A DNA stretch of 64,000 nucleotides from Enoplolaimus lenunculus (Eukaryota > Nematoda > Enoplea > Enoplida > Thoracostomopsidae), in assembly GCA_030248215.1 (NCBI GenBank), contig JASANG010001718.1:62001-126000 (forward strand). The letters are read 5' to 3'. Of this stretch, positions 53,901 to 64,000 are shown one piece after another; position 1 is the stretch's first letter; each line of letters starts with the position of its first letter. The position numbers and the translations under genes are program-made. The notes under the pieces were generated by a model. That model was not told where the DNA came from, did no database searches, and saw only the letters and a program-made list of their open reading frames with translations.

Positions 53901-56900
53901 TAGATTCGGTTTCAGATTCAGCAAAAATCGAATGTTTGGAATCGAATTCCGAATCCATTATAAAAAATCAGAATCCAGCGAAATGCGGAAATACCTGTTT
54001 GCTTTTCAGGAACATACGTACTGTATTATATTTTAAAACCTTTCAGTATTTACAGTTTTTTAGTTTTCAACCTATGTTTCAACAAATTCGAGTTTTGAAA
54101 ATTCAAAATTCGAATGAGCACTTGTTTTTATTGCCTGCGTGAGATTAGATTTGCAAAAACCGTGATGTCAAACGGCTACAATTTTAATTTTATACATTAT
54201 TTTTCTCCGAATGGGCAGGGGTAATTTTTACTGACAAAATCACTGCTTTAAGGATAAATGACATTTAACCATGCATGGTCGGTATTTTATATAACATGTA
54301 AATACACTTTACACGCTTATCTATTACACTATAACTGATAAGTTATACAAAAAGGTGTTTATCGTCCAAGAAACTTAACTTTCTGACGCTTAAGAAGACT
54401 CAAGTGGGGGTACAATCTCGAAGGAGGAGCTCAGAATTTTGGCCGAGCGGGAATTGTCCCACCCTCCAGTACCAAACCACTAAATTAATCGGCAAATCCC
54501 TATGAAATATTCAACAAATAAGGCAGTATTTCGACAAACAATCTTATAATGTTAAAATTTAAAATATAAATCAGCGTAATATGATAAAAAATGCACACTA
54601 CACAGGTTAACATTTATATAGCCATTACATATTATTAAACGAAAGTAGTGCATCCGATTTACCCGCAATGCACCCGGGCACCTCCCAGGTCTTCAGCAGA
54701 TACCGTTTCCCCGAGAGCCGCCTTAACCAAAGGTGGTCCTCCAAGGAACAGTGAACCAATGCGATCAACCATAATCGCGTCGTCGGACATAGTTGGAATG
54801 TACGCAGCACCGGCTGTGCAACTTCCACAAACAATCGATATCTAAAACAAAATAAAACTATTAATTAATACAATAAGTAGTGGTGCAGCAAAATTTTGTC
54901 AATGTTTTATAAAATACATTTATAACTTTCCTTCCATGTAGAGTTCCCACGAAAAATAGTCTTGTGTTAGCGCAGCATGCCAAAAATCTTCCCCCTTAAC
55001 CAAGAGCTACCACTTTACCACTTAAACAGTGGTAATAATCGTTTTCGTCCATAAAATAACATTATAGGTAAGGTACCTGAGGAATAGATTTTGAACCCAA
55101 CACTGCTATATTATAGAACACACGGCCGCCATGCGCTTTGTCTGGAAAAATATCGGCCTACAAAAAAACAAAATAATAGAGCTTTTATTAAATGTGCCAA
55201 AGATAGCATTAAAAATGTTTTATCAAACTGAAGCGACCACAGATAAAGAAATATAAAAAATTGCAACCTTTCAAAATGAAAATACCGGTCACAAATCGTT
55301 ATATGCTGACCTAATTGCGCTTTCACACCATTTTCAACACGTGCTAGCACAGTGTGAATACGACTGAACCTTGCAACAAAACAGTTGGTTTCATCTCAGT
55401 TTACTAATAAATTGTAGCTTCTAACCTGAAGAGGTAAGAACGCACCACCACTGTCGACAATATAAATTGCAGGTAATCGCAATTGCTCTGCAAGCCGTTG
55501 CATTCTTAACTGTTTGGTAACAGCAATAGGATATATCGCGCCACCCTTAACAGTTGCATCGTTACCCATCACAACGCAATATCGGCCATTGATTTTTCCA
55601 ATACCTGAAGCATTTTAACGCCAACAATTTTCCGCATCAAATGTGAACAATATTGGAGAAACGCGTGTAGACAGGTATGACGTAGGTGATAAAACCGTTA
55701 CAAATTCAATTAATTCATTTATATAAATACCTTCAGATACACGCTATTAAAAAACAATTGGTCCTCCATAAATGAGCTTAGTGTCCGGAACTACACAAGT
55801 ATATAACGTTAACACTTAACAGTAAACAATTTAACGCATAACATGATTTGAAAAACATTGATGAATTGCCTTCAATAAGCAAACTAACATAATGCAGCCG
55901 TAAGAATCCTAAAGTAACATAAAGCATGCACAACAAAACCAAAACCAACCAACCACACTGCCTGCACCAGGTATATCACCGTACGGCATATCAGCTCCGG
56001 CGATCGTCGCTAATTCTAAAAATCGTCGATTTTCCACAGTCGAAACCCCATCTTGAGTAGCAGGATTGCTACTTGCGGAACTCGGGTCCAACAATAATGC
56101 AATCCTGTCGCGAACGAGAAGTTTTTGATGATCAACGGTATGTCGGCGTATGCCACGATCGCCACCACCAGCTCTTGCAGCAGAAACAACCGATTCGTAT
56201 TTGGTACAAAGTTGTTTTGAATCTGTATAGCTGAAACAATGTTTACAGCAAAACTTCCTTTATGATTTAACCATGAATTTTTGTATTTCCAATTATTGCG
56301 AGCAGCAGCCATATTCCTAGCAGTTTTATTTTTACAGGCCTTTACCCGCCTAAGGTGCACATGGGGCCGAGGCGATCAAGCTTACGCACGCAAATGCGTA
56401 TACAGATAACAATCTAATATGCAGACCTATTTGATGTTTGTAACTGATTATTACCATGTTTGAAAACCAGTTCTATCTGTCTGTCAGTAAGTGTTAACTT
56501 ACACGGCAAACGTTCACCACCAATTTACTGTATATAAATTCGTAATCATACGCCTAAACTAAATGCTACACCTAAGCCAAAACCTACGTCTATTTTATTA
56601 TTACAGTTACTATGTGGAAGTGTAAGGAAGGCATTTTGTAGGAGGAAAGTAAACTACTGCCCAAATATTGTCCAAACACTAGCATTACCCCTCAGCAAAA
56701 TCTTCGCACGCGAGATCAACAAATCCATCGAGAACACACTTTGAATCATAATGTTGCCACATTTTCGAAGACACATTTTCGTCGCCAACACGTTGACTTG
56801 ATAAATATCGAGGTGCATAGCCAAAAACCCATGGATACCCAGAAACCCATGGCTGGGATAATCGTTCGTATACGGTTTTAGAAGCGACACAGCTGTTCCG

Positions 56901-56945
56901 GTTACATCTTTGAAACAATTGAATCAGTTTTAGCGATAAAGTCAT
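50681..56945 (-). CDS. MCCC2-like: Divergent MCCC2-like mitochondrial carboxyltransferase (gene span, 11 exons)
   Basis: Eleven exons with GT-AG sites join in phase to 642 codons plus stop. Human MCCC2, the carboxyltransferase subunit of methylcrotonyl-CoA carboxylase in leucine breakdown, is slightly shorter (about 560). Residues 1-52 ([14 protein letters not shown] to RYLSSQ) are basic and almost free of acid, like a mitochondrial transit peptide. Matching blocks follow in order: [140 protein letters not shown], and a terminal LRM. The CoA-binding N-half is well kept. In the C-half, YGAGNYGM of MCCC2 reads YGSENLAM, and the ITGFMVG and VMGGEQA motifs are not recognisable. It may be a paralog with altered or lost carboxyl transfer. 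Introns hold several MITEs. Confidence 0.85.
51126..51221 (-). CDS. MCCC2-like: MCCC2-like exon 10
   Basis: 96 nt, phase 0 at both ends. It encodes [20 protein letters not shown], matching [20 protein letters not shown]. The next family motif, VMGGEQAA, is absent and replaced by [11 protein letters not shown]. Consensus GTGAGT donor. Confidence 0.83.
51495..51613 (-). CDS. MCCC2-like: MCCC2-like exon 9
   Basis: 119 nt. It encodes [20 protein letters not shown] then [16 protein letters not shown]. In MCCC2 this region reads GGSYGAGNYGM, where backbone amides form the second oxyanion hole; here Ala-Gly is Ser-Glu. Donor GTTAGC is weak, but joining to Cys-Gly of exon 10 recreates the MCG found in the family. 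Confidence 0.82.
51740..51895. mobile_element. Partial MITE of the TTTCTGAAA-end family in MCCC2-like intron 8
   Basis: ATGGCTGGCTTTTCGAAACC then TTAAGTACGACTTAGTAC; matches 24263-24430. Confidence 0.55.
51939..52102 (-). CDS. MCCC2-like: MCCC2-like exon 8
   Basis: 164 nt. It encodes [20 protein letters not shown] and [20 protein letters not shown]. The [18 protein letters not shown] part follows the family (KGTHFVQLCCQRNIPLLF), but the next motif, ITGFMVG in MCCC2, is replaced by VRGSSAGDG. Donor GTAAGA. Confidence 0.85.
52230..52766. mobile_element. Complete hAT-like MITE in MCCC2-like intron 7, with a nested repeat
   Basis: Tips CAGGGTGCAAACGGATAC and ATCCGTTCGCAGCCTG; AACAGCAC flanks both sides exactly (52222-52229 and 52767-52774). 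At 52505-52620 it holds a copy of the GGTGCCGCACGAGTG/AAGTATAGCGCAACCC repeat. Without it the intron would be about 170 bp. Confidence 0.88.
52814..52905 (-). CDS. MCCC2-like: MCCC2-like exon 7
   Basis: 92 nt. It encodes [20 protein letters not shown], matching [20 protein letters not shown] at the start of the C-terminal subdomain. Acceptor TTGCAG, donor GTACGT, phase 2 out. The following intron holds a MITE. Confidence 0.88.
53147..53369 (-). CDS. MCCC2-like: MCCC2-like exon 6
   Basis: 223 nt. The peptide starts [15 protein letters not shown], matching the SGVSDHWALDD region, and continues through [20 protein letters not shown], matching the PLFPADELYGIVGANLKRS linker between the two subdomains. 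Consensus GTGAGT donor. Confidence 0.88.
53560..54240. repeat. Two decayed MITEs in MCCC2-like intron 5
   Basis: 53562-53665 has the GTGCCGATACTAAAATTTTT family, and 53888-54240 begins CAGGGTGACAAACTTTAGAT, as at 23369. They explain why this intron is about 1.3 kb while most others are 0.2-0.5 kb. Confidence 0.5.
54663..54841 (-). CDS. MCCC2-like: MCCC2-like exon 5
   Basis: 179 nt. It encodes [20 protein letters not shown], then [20 protein letters not shown] and [10 protein letters not shown], all close to the family. GSCTAGGAY, the first oxyanion-hole region, has one Gly changed to Ala. Donor GTAAAT, phase 2 out. Confidence 0.9.
55077..55157 (-). CDS. MCCC2-like: MCCC2-like exon 4
   Basis: 81 nt, phase 0 at both ends. 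It encodes [20 protein letters not shown], matching ADVFPDRDHFGRTFYNQA of the human protein. Acceptor TTGTAG, donor GTACCT. Confidence 0.88.
55426..55604 (-). CDS. MCCC2-like: MCCC2-like exon 3
   Basis: 179 nt. It encodes [20 protein letters not shown] through [21 protein letters not shown] and VDSGGA are signature segments of the N-terminal crotonase-like fold that binds the acyl-CoA. Donor GTTAGA is non-consensus, but the protein match fixes the boundary. Confidence 0.9.
55950..56230 (-). CDS. MCCC2-like: MCCC2-like exon 2
   Basis: 281 nt between a TTTCAG acceptor and a GTTGGT donor. It encodes [12 protein letters not shown]...[15 protein letters not shown], the counterpart of the GGGEKAR...GKLLPRERIDNLIDP block of MCCC2, then a family-typical [10 protein letters not shown] short Ser/Asn-rich insertion after LLLDP is specific to this copy. 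Confidence 0.85.
56689..56945 (-). CDS. MCCC2-like: MCCC2-like exon 1 (transit peptide)
   Basis: ATG at 56945-56943 was chosen because the peptide from there is rich in Arg, Lys, Ser and Leu with almost no acid until residue 55, as in a matrix-targeting signal. RYLSSQ near residue 46 is a plausible processing site. The frame is open further upstream, so an earlier start or an upstream exon is not excluded. Donor GTAATG; phase 2 out. Confidence 0.65.
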
Positions 56946-58140
56946 CACAGCTTCGCATTCGGCAAGTGAATAAACACCAGACAGAACAAGCTTTTGAGTG
57001 CCAAACAAAATATGTGTATTAATACTACTAAATATGTTGCTAAAAGTATAAACTAAAACATACACTCATACGTAAAAAATATAAATCATGTACTCGGATT
57101 ACTCCAAAATTGTGTCACAGCTCCGGTGTTCATCCGGCTTTGGACTCAGGTGTATAAAGTTGCTCGATAAAAGATGTACACGGTCACATAACTATTTCCT
57201 TTCAGTGTTCAGCGTCCGATTAAGTTTTACAGAGTAATATTCGCCGAGTTTTGTAAAACTTTTTTACAGATAAAGTAACAGCTTTATCCAAAATTCTGAA
57301 GGTTTAACTTACATAAATCTCCTCATTTCTATATCAAATCCATCAACCTGTAGGGAAAAACTTAAGTAATTTATACGTGACTGAATAACAAAACTAATTA
57401 TAAGCAAATTTTTCTATATCTGCTAACTAACCACTCTGCATAGAGCGACCGACCGCTTATTGTCACTTCACAATTTAAATAAACCTAATTTGAACGAACA
57501 TGTACAACAGATGTATGAAAATACACAAAGTTTTAAGAAAGCCAAATATTCAAATTAGTTTAACGCCCACTGGTGGCTTATTCCGCCTCATCAACCGGAA
57601 ACGAATAATCGGTAATCAGCAATAGTTTTTAGGACTAAGCTCTATGGAAATAAAACGCAACTTATTTGAATTGCTTGTTTTAAGAAAGTAAAGCGAAGTT
57701 TTCGATTTTTTGTTTAATGGCTGTAGCATAATATTGTCCGAGTAAGAATTTAGTAATTATCGCTGAGGAACGGTTGGAACAATTTGGTAATAAAATGTTT
57801 CGCACTTTTGTAGAAATTGTCCTTCCTGTTCTGAGTTTGTTTGCAAATGGCAAACTTAACATTTTTACACCTGACTTTGATGTTTCATTTAAGGTGTCGT
57901 ATGAAAAATGACCCCCCTCCCCCAAAAAATAACCCCCGGGCATATTTTCAAGGTGGTCCGATTTTCGCAGTACTGTCGTGTGAAAAAATGACCCCATTAA
58001 AAAACCTTCCCGGTCAATTTTACACAACGTCGCATGAAAAAATGAAGCCTGTTAAAAAGAGCCACCCGGTAGTTTTACGCAAAACTTGTACTAAAATTAT
58101 CCTTTGCGAAAATAAATAATTTCCCGTTGGCGAATATTCT
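56946..58140. other. Upstream of the MCCC2-like gene; no further gene seen
   Basis: The likely promoter or leader region (56946-57500) shows no clear core motif. 57870-58080 has repeated GTCG(T/C)(A/G)TGAAAAAATGA units with C-runs, which is repeat sequence. The minus frame at 57680-58027 overlaps it. Confidence 0.4.
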
Positions 58141-58157
58141 CAAACAGTGAAATTATA

Positions 58158-58615
58158 ATTTAGTGTAGTGACCGGAATAAGAGGGGGGACTGATATTTAT
58201 TTGGCCTCTCCAGAGGGTACCCCCCCCCCTTGTTATTCGGTTACGGACTGTTATTTATTTTTAACCCACGCTCGCCGCCCTTCGTTACTGATATATATCC
58301 GATACTGCAATTATCCGTTGAATTAAACGTTTATTTGTCTTGTGTCAATAGCTTGAACGATAATACAAGATTATACTTAGGAATGTACTTTCAAAATTTA
58401 AGTACGCTTTAAAGTTTCGAACTCAAATTATTTGGTCGTAGAGTCATTTATGCGCTACAATTAGGGATAATTGACATTTATGGACTCTAATTAGGATTTA
58501 GGGACTCTATGCACTTACGGATTCTATTAGGGATACGGACTCCAATTGATTCGGACTCAAAACGGGGACCCCCTCTTATTACCCCTCCCCCTCTTATTCG
58601 GGTCAATACAGTGGA
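58158..58615. mobile_element. MITE with GAATAAGAGGG ends
   Basis: GTGTAGTGACCGGAATAAGA and TCTTATTCGGGTCAATACAG are inverted tips. The inside repeats GGACTCTAATTAGG-type units. Another copy is at 59640-59906. Confidence 0.6.
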
Positions 58616-59215
58616 TAACAAAACTAAGCAAACAATTCTTACCGCTAATGATTTGAAGAACAGACGATGAAGGTAATTTAAATTCAAGAAAAAATTTTCT
58701 TCAAAATTCAAAACAAACACATACATTGGCGCAGCTAGGATTTTGGATTGGGGGCCCATATCTATGAACTGTGAAGGATGGCGATCTACTTGTGCATTTT
58801 ATGCCTGCAGACGCGTGATTACACATAAGGAATGGTTGTCAAAACCAAAACCTGTGAAAATATGCCTGGGGGTCACTTTTTCACGAGACACCGACTCCGG
58901 AAACATATAACTTAACCACACTCATAAATATATCATTCCTACATCGTGAGAATTTTTGCCGAACCAAACTTAATCATTCATCTTTTAACCGCTCTAACAC
59001 GCTATAAGTGTTTCATTTCTAATTGAAATACACAAGGCAGTGTTTATTGCTCTCAACTAAAACACATTAGGCGGAAAAACAAAAATTACGCCATTCATGA
59101 CCAATGTTATTTTTAAAGCCGTCTCATTTTCTGCGGAGGGGTGAACTAAGCAGGTGGAAGGCTTAGGGCCCAGATGACAAGTGTGCTTTTTCTTCAGTCC
59201 TATGATTCTATATAT

Positions 59216-59556
59216 CAGGGTGCAACCGAATGTGAAAAATACCGGAGCCGGAGGTTAACAAAACTGGCCGGATCCGGAGGTGAAGCGAAACTAAGTAGTT
59301 ACAGATATGTTTAATTTGTTAATTGTAGCAGATATCTGGAATGTGTTATTAAATCGTTTGGTTTTCGGCACATTTTTTGCAAAGTCTTGGAAATTCATTC
59401 CTCAAAACTGTGCCAAATGTTAAAACGAAACGCGCCAAACAGATAAATTTTGTAAAATTTCACTACCGAAGTTGCCGAAACCTCCGGCAAAAATTCTAAA
59501 GAAGCCGAGGGTCGATTTTCTGCCGGAGCCGGAGGCAAACTTGCAGTTATAGCCTG
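59216..59556. mobile_element. hAT-like MITE, diverged CCGGAGCCGGAGG type
   Basis: CAGGGTGCAACCGAATGTG to TTGCAGTTATAGCCTG; flanks CTATATAT and CTACATAT agree at 7 of 8. Carries GCCGGAGCCGGAGG motifs. A related body lies at 59895-60155. Confidence 0.7.
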
Positions 59557-59639
59557 CTACATATGGGCTGTTCTCGCCCGCTTAGACGACGTTGTATCGC
59601 CACTCTGGAATTTCAGATAGAGGTGTAGCAAGGATTTCA

Positions 59640-59906
59640 CGTTTATAAAAGGTGTAATCTCAAGTAATACTTAGCAATGTAATTTCAAAATTTAAGTTAA
59701 AGTTTCGAACTCAAATTGTTTGGTCCTGGAGTCATTTATACGCTACAATTAGAAATAACTGACATTTATGGACTCTAATAAGGGTTCAGATAACCTATCC
59801 GCTTATGGGTATGGACTCTTATTTGGGATTCGAACTCCTATTGATTGGGACTCAAAATAGTTACCCCCCTTATTACCCCACACCTCTTATTCAGGTCACT
59901 ACAGTA
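59640..59906. mobile_element. MITE with GAATAAGAGG ends, second copy
   Basis: Shares CAAAATTTAAGTTAAAGTTT and ACGCTACAATTAGAAATAAC with 58158-58615 and ends CTCTTATTCAGGTCACTACA. The left tip is lost or changed. Confidence 0.5.
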
Positions 59907-60155
59907 CCGTAGCCGGAGATCAACAAAATTTGCCGGAGCCGGAGGGGAGACAAAAATATGCAATTGAAATGATGTTTAATTTGCTAAATTTAGCAAATAT
60001 CAGAAAGGTGTTGTGACCGGCAGTTTTTTGCAAGAAATTGCATCAAAAGTGAAAATAAATCGCACCAAACAAATAATTTTGCAAAATTATGCTAAATTTC
60101 ACTACCGAAATACCAGGAACCTCCGGAAAATATTCTACCGCAGCCGGATACGTAT

Positions 60156-61745
60156 GCTCAATCAAACGCCAAAATAGAAAAAATAGCGAAGGAAAATCGG
60201 ACCTTTCGTTATTGTATTTTGCACGAAATGCGAAAAAAATTTGACATTTGTTTACAAAGTGTGCTTAACGACATATATTTTCATTCTGAGTTCAAAATAA
60301 TTCTACATAGAAAATGAAAATCGGCGCCCACTCCTCACCGCTTCATTGACAGGAAATGAAACCTCGCGAGCGAAGCAAGCAAGAAACCAGACACTTTTGT
60401 ATCAATTTTCATAAAAACAAAAGTTACACTCTGATGACTTCTTGTGGTTTTTTCACGCAGAAAGGTCAATTTTGTAGCTTTGCAATTGGTGAAAGGCTCG
60501 TTTTAGTGGGACTCCCGGGGTATCCTTTAAGCATTCGCTGGTGGGACTACAAAAGAGTTGGTTTAAATTTCAAAATACTACATATATTTTTTTGTTTAGG
60601 CTTAGGTTTACATCTTTTTGAACGTTTAGGCTTAGGCTTAAAATATGCTTCATCCACAGTTCGGCCTTAATAGTAGCATTTCATTATACAATTATGCAAA
60701 CACATCAAACCTTATATGTCTATGCAATGTTTCAAATAAATCTGCAATTCGCGATCTAGAGAGAGCATGTATAATACCAACACAAATGTTGAAAATAAAG
60801 AGATTCAAATAGCAGAAACTTGGGTTAACAGATGCTACGCTAAGAATGACTTTCTTATCAATTTCGACTTAGAGCGGTATTCGCAATTTCCTGTAGCAAT
60901 AATAATAATAATAATAATAATAATCAGATATTACGAAGTCCTTGAACAAATGAAATGCGGTTGTTGCGTATTTTAAAATCAATACTAAAGCAGATTGAAA
61001 ATCGAAATAAATTGTAAAAAAGTGTAGTCAGTTTTAAACATCATTTTTCATTGCTTCGAAAGTTACAGTTACCAAATGGTGATAGCTGCTAACGGTATTT
61101 GAGGATACTGCCACTAATTTTACAATACATCTCAGTTTTGGCGAACGGAAAATTCGTTAATCAATAAATACTGAACACTTAATGAAACAAACGCGTCGCG
61201 TTGCTATGAGGGACGCACCATTTTTCTTGGGACAGCAATAGACTAAGCTTAAACCTTACAAGTCATTTTTTGCTTACGCTATGGCTTAAGTCCAGGCTTA
61301 GTTATAGGCGTTGCCCTTATCGCTGAGGCTGTGGGTTAGGAATATGGTTCTACACAAACTTTGAAAAGTATCCAAATTACGAGTGACTTATTATATAAAA
61401 GCAAAAGTGGACATCAATTTAGTCACTAGAGGTTAATAATAAGCAATACCAAAAAAACAGTAGCACTCAATAAAATGGTATACATGAATCATCTTGAAAT
61501 TATTTCCAGTACAAGACACAAACATTTACATTTTACGGTTCGAACTTATACACAGCCCGAAATTACCTGCTGCATATTGTCAATCGGTTTACCGGGTCAA
61601 TTTTAGAACAGCCTTTAGGATCAACGCAAGCGCGATTTCGACAGGATATTGACATAACAGAATCTTCGGTTACATCCATTGTTTCTCAAAATATCAATCA
61701 ACACGCAATACTGCGAATGTATAACATCACAAACAAAGCAAACAA
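60156..61745. other. No gene seen; two TTAGGC-like repeats and a microsatellite
   Basis: TTAGGC-like copies at 60540-60665 and 61205-61350, and an (AAT)n run at 60898-60924. The short frames at 60356 and 60767 cross these repeats. Confidence 0.45.
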
Positions 61746-61749
61746 TAGC

Positions 61750-62160
61750 GATGTGACGATTAATCGGCACCGGTAACATTCAACACTTTTCGTCAGTGTC
61801 GGCGTCACCACGGCAAAAAAAGCTGATTCAATGCCGATACTTCTTGCACATAACATTGAGTAAGAATGCTTGAAATGCTATCAATTTCACTTGTTGTCGT
61901 ATATCGCCATGCCAGTGCGCCTGATTATGGAATGTTACATCTCTTGCGTTTGTGTTTGAAAAAATTTATTGAAATGAACCATTCAATAAAATCATAATCT
62001 TTTATGGTTGTTAGGATTTAAGCCTTCGCATTTATAATGACGTAATGTTGTTTCCTATCTGTTCTTTAAGCATCGTGTATTAAAATTGAAATCGTCATCG
62101 GCATATTTTCATACTAAAAATCGGTATCGGTATCGGCAAAATTTTTATTATCGTCACATC
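61750..62160. mobile_element. MITE with GATGTGACGAT ends
   Basis: GATGTGACGATTAATCGGC and TTTTATTATCGTCACATC are inverted tips, with GGTATCGGTATCGGC near the right. A homologous copy is at 63472-63822. No clear duplication. Confidence 0.65.
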
Positions 62161-62564
62161 TGTAACAAATAACGAAAAAACGTGCAACAAAATGTAAAAA
62201 AAGTGCACTTCGGAAATGACTAGAAAAGTGATGATCACAAAAATGAGTAAACAGGGAATGTCAATTGTAAATATATATAAGCCACAATAATTACATGAAC
62301 CAATATAATGAACAGCCGTAAACCACAGTCACTATAATGCACTACGCGAAATTTGACAGTACCTATTCATTAACAAAATAAAATTAGGAATGTTACGGAT
62401 GGCGACATCCGCATCCGCAATAAAGTGCACAGCTAAGCTACATCCGCATTTATTTTGCGGAGGCTTCGCGCGAGTGGTTTCACTAAACTTTGCATCAGAA
62501 AACAGAAAAAATAAACCTTCCTCAGAAAAATATTTTCAATTTTCATTTGAGACGTAATTTCAAG

Positions 62565-62640
62565 GTAGGATTCGAACCCTAATTTCACTGAAAAAAGTCG
62601 TTAACCATCATCACTCAGCTAAGGGTAAGAGTTCAGTAAA
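62565..62640 (-). tRNA. tRNA-like sequence
   Basis: The minus strand carries TAGCTGAGTGATGATGG (A box) and GGGTTCGAATCC, a perfect B-box consensus, at tRNA spacing; close to 46790-46862. The acceptor ends pair only partly, so it may be a decayed tRNA or SINE head. Confidence 0.4.
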
Positions 62641-62988
62641 ACACTAGCATTGTATGCCATTTACCGCATCAGTAGGATTCCAAAAAACCTTCAAATCGAT
62701 AGTTTAATAAGTATTGTTTTAATAAAATGTCTTCGCCAAATCCAGTGTGGCCATGCAATTTAGCATTTCTGCGCGTAGACGACCCGGTGAGTAACAAAAA
62801 TACAAAATTCATCAAGACGTTCGATCGAAGATTTTTTGACAATTTATTAATTTTCTAACAAGTCATTTTTTAAAAACTAAGATTGGAGTTGCGCATAGCA
62901 GTACGTAATAATTGTATCGTCCACAAATGTAATAAATTAATTATAAATTAGCAGTAACATTAGTCTTTGAAAGCCAAACAGACATTAG

Positions 62989-63162
62989 CTAAAATAAATT
63001 TAATACACTTCTAGACCTTTGTGGCATTCTATTGACATTCACATCTGTAACGTACGCAGCTTCTAGCCGGCCCAAATACGCGTTTCTTGCATATTCTTTT
63101 TTCAAATATTTTCTCGACAATTCTTTGGTCGGTTTGACTGTTTGAATTCGCTCCAAAAGAGC
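62989..63162 (-). CDS. Candidate terminal exon of an unrecognised gene
   Basis: A TTATAG acceptor at 63163-63164 opens a 57-codon frame to TAG at 62989-62991. The peptide is basic and helix-like: LLERIQTVKPTKELSRKYLK, then KEYARNAYLGRLEAAYVTDV and a tail VNRMPQRSRSVLNLF. Composition differs from the repeats around it. A possible preceding exon (63367-63301, donor GTGAG) joins in phase but lies partly in repeat-like sequence. Small mitochondrial proteins often look like this; no family recognised. Confidence 0.4.
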   Translation of the reverse strand, partial: ALLERIQTVKPTKELSRKYLKKEYARNAYLGRLEAAYVTDVNVNRMPQRSRSVLNLF

Positions 63163-63300
63163 CTATAATTTAAACGTTGTATGAGAAAACACAATCAATA
63201 ATGGTTGTGGAAAACACAAGAAAACTAAGAGACATGCTGCGATGAAATCAGTTGGTAAAATACAGAGTTATAAAACAACTATATCAAGCTGGATACTCAC

Positions 63301-63367
63301 GGCACCATAATTTATGCTTTTTAACAATTTTAACGACAGCTTCACGAGTTGCACAGTGCCGCCCCGC
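63301..63367 (-). CDS. Possible exon preceding 62989-63162
   Basis: 67 nt between a CACAG acceptor and a GTGAGT donor. In the phase that fits the next exon it reads GTVQLVKLSLKLLKSINYGA. The acceptor side runs into a GC-rich dispersed repeat (63380-63440), so the boundary is doubtful. Confidence 0.25.
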
Positions 63368-63471
63368 CTGTGTAATCCTGTACTGTACGTACCGCAACGT
63401 GCGTCAAATACCGTACGGCAACGGACGGCACCGCAAATGAGTTAATGAATTAACCTTTGACTTAGGACTAA

Positions 63472-63822
63472 GGATGTGGAAAGTTAATCGGCATCGGTAA
63501 TACCTGTACTTTTAGCGAGTATCAGTGTTAGCACTACAGATACATTTTGCACTTAGCTGTGAGTTACAATGCCAGCAATTTCACTTGTTGGCGCATATCA
63601 GTGTGTCTGATCAGAAAACTGCTACCTATATCTCTTGCGTTTGTGTTGGAAAAACTAAATGAAATGAACCGTTCTTATAAAATTATAACCGTTTATGGTT
63701 GTTCTTCTTTAAGTTTTCACGTTAACGATGTAATGTAGTAATCCTATCAATTCTTTAAGCATGGTGTACTAAATTAGAATTGGCATCAGTATCGGCATCG
63801 TTAAAAATGTTGGCATCGGCAC
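63472..63822. mobile_element. MITE of the GATGTGACGAT family, diverged
   Basis: GGATGTGGAAAGTTAATCGG at the left and GGCATCGGCACAATAGC at the right. The body from ATTTCACTTGTTG to TTCTTTAAGCAT aligns with 61890-62080. Confidence 0.6.
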
Positions 63823-64000
63823 AATAGCTGGAACGCTGTTCGAGAGTCAAACATCGCCGTACAAAAAGCAAAAAAAAGCATATCGCCTCCCTATCATTTA
63901 CTATATACATGAAGAATAATATATGCCTTGTAGAAACAAAAAATGTTTAAAAAGCTAGCAAAACACAAAAACAAAATTTGACATCTTCATTTCATGCGTT

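Noticed and set aside
57680-58027. A 115-codon minus frame
   Set aside because: It crosses repeated GTCGTGTGAAAAAATGA units and C-runs, with a competing plus frame.

Overview
The window looks like AT-rich nuclear DNA from a metazoan, probably an invertebrate. Genes are split by GT-AG introns of about 0.2 to 2.3 kb, CpG is not visibly depleted, and most of the sequence is short non-autonomous DNA transposons (MITEs), foldback repeats and tandem repeats. TTAGGC-like hexamers recur, but inside a dispersed repeat, so they do not identify the phylum. I could not place the species, and there is no bacterial-style operon.

Two multi-exon genes are well supported, both on the minus strand. At the left (7694 down to 1606, perhaps 1198) is a wax-ester-synthase/diacylglycerol-acyltransferase (WSD)-like gene. 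It has an acidic, low-complexity N-terminus, one membrane segment, the acyltransferase fold interrupted by polyglutamine runs of 26 and 90 residues, and a degenerate catalytic motif (HTYLVDS where the family has HHxxxDG). At the right (56945 down to 50681) is an 11-exon gene whose joined frame stays open for 642 codons. It is a divergent relative of MCCC2, the carboxyltransferase subunit of mitochondrial methylcrotonyl-CoA carboxylase. It has a likely transit peptide and a well-kept CoA half, but lacks several motifs of the carboxybiotin half.

Three weaker gene candidates come from phase-compatible exons: a plus-strand Cys-containing 3' gene end (27399-29034) with a MITE next to a splice donor; a minus-strand Cys-rich two-exon start (34955 to 32583); and a minus-strand terminal exon at 62989-63162. 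None was recognised.

Between the genes, region by region: a 21-bp GC-rich minisatellite (8.6-8.9 kb); a 3.4-kb 18-bp minisatellite with higher-order structure and all three forward frames nearly open (9.7-13.15 kb); two large terminal-inverted-repeat elements with similar tips (13.3-14.2 and 33.0-34.2 kb); hAT-like MITEs with 8-bp target duplications; a 129-bp in-frame tandem repeat (26.2-26.7 kb); a Harbinger-like MITE with TTA duplication (28.3-28.9 kb); a 348-bp satellite in about 7.5 copies (37.0-39.65 kb); tRNA-derived sequences (39.9-40.25, 45.4, 46.8, 62.6 kb); a foldback family at 0.6, 4.8, 21.4 and 41.3 kb; a 76-bp array (43.1-43.5 kb); a piggyBac-like MITE with TTAA ends (46.7-47.0 kb); and several further MITE families to 63.8 kb.

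I saw no retroviral or LTR element, no CRISPR array and no rRNA. The two main genes have no evident functional link beyond both handling acyl-CoA-type substrates.
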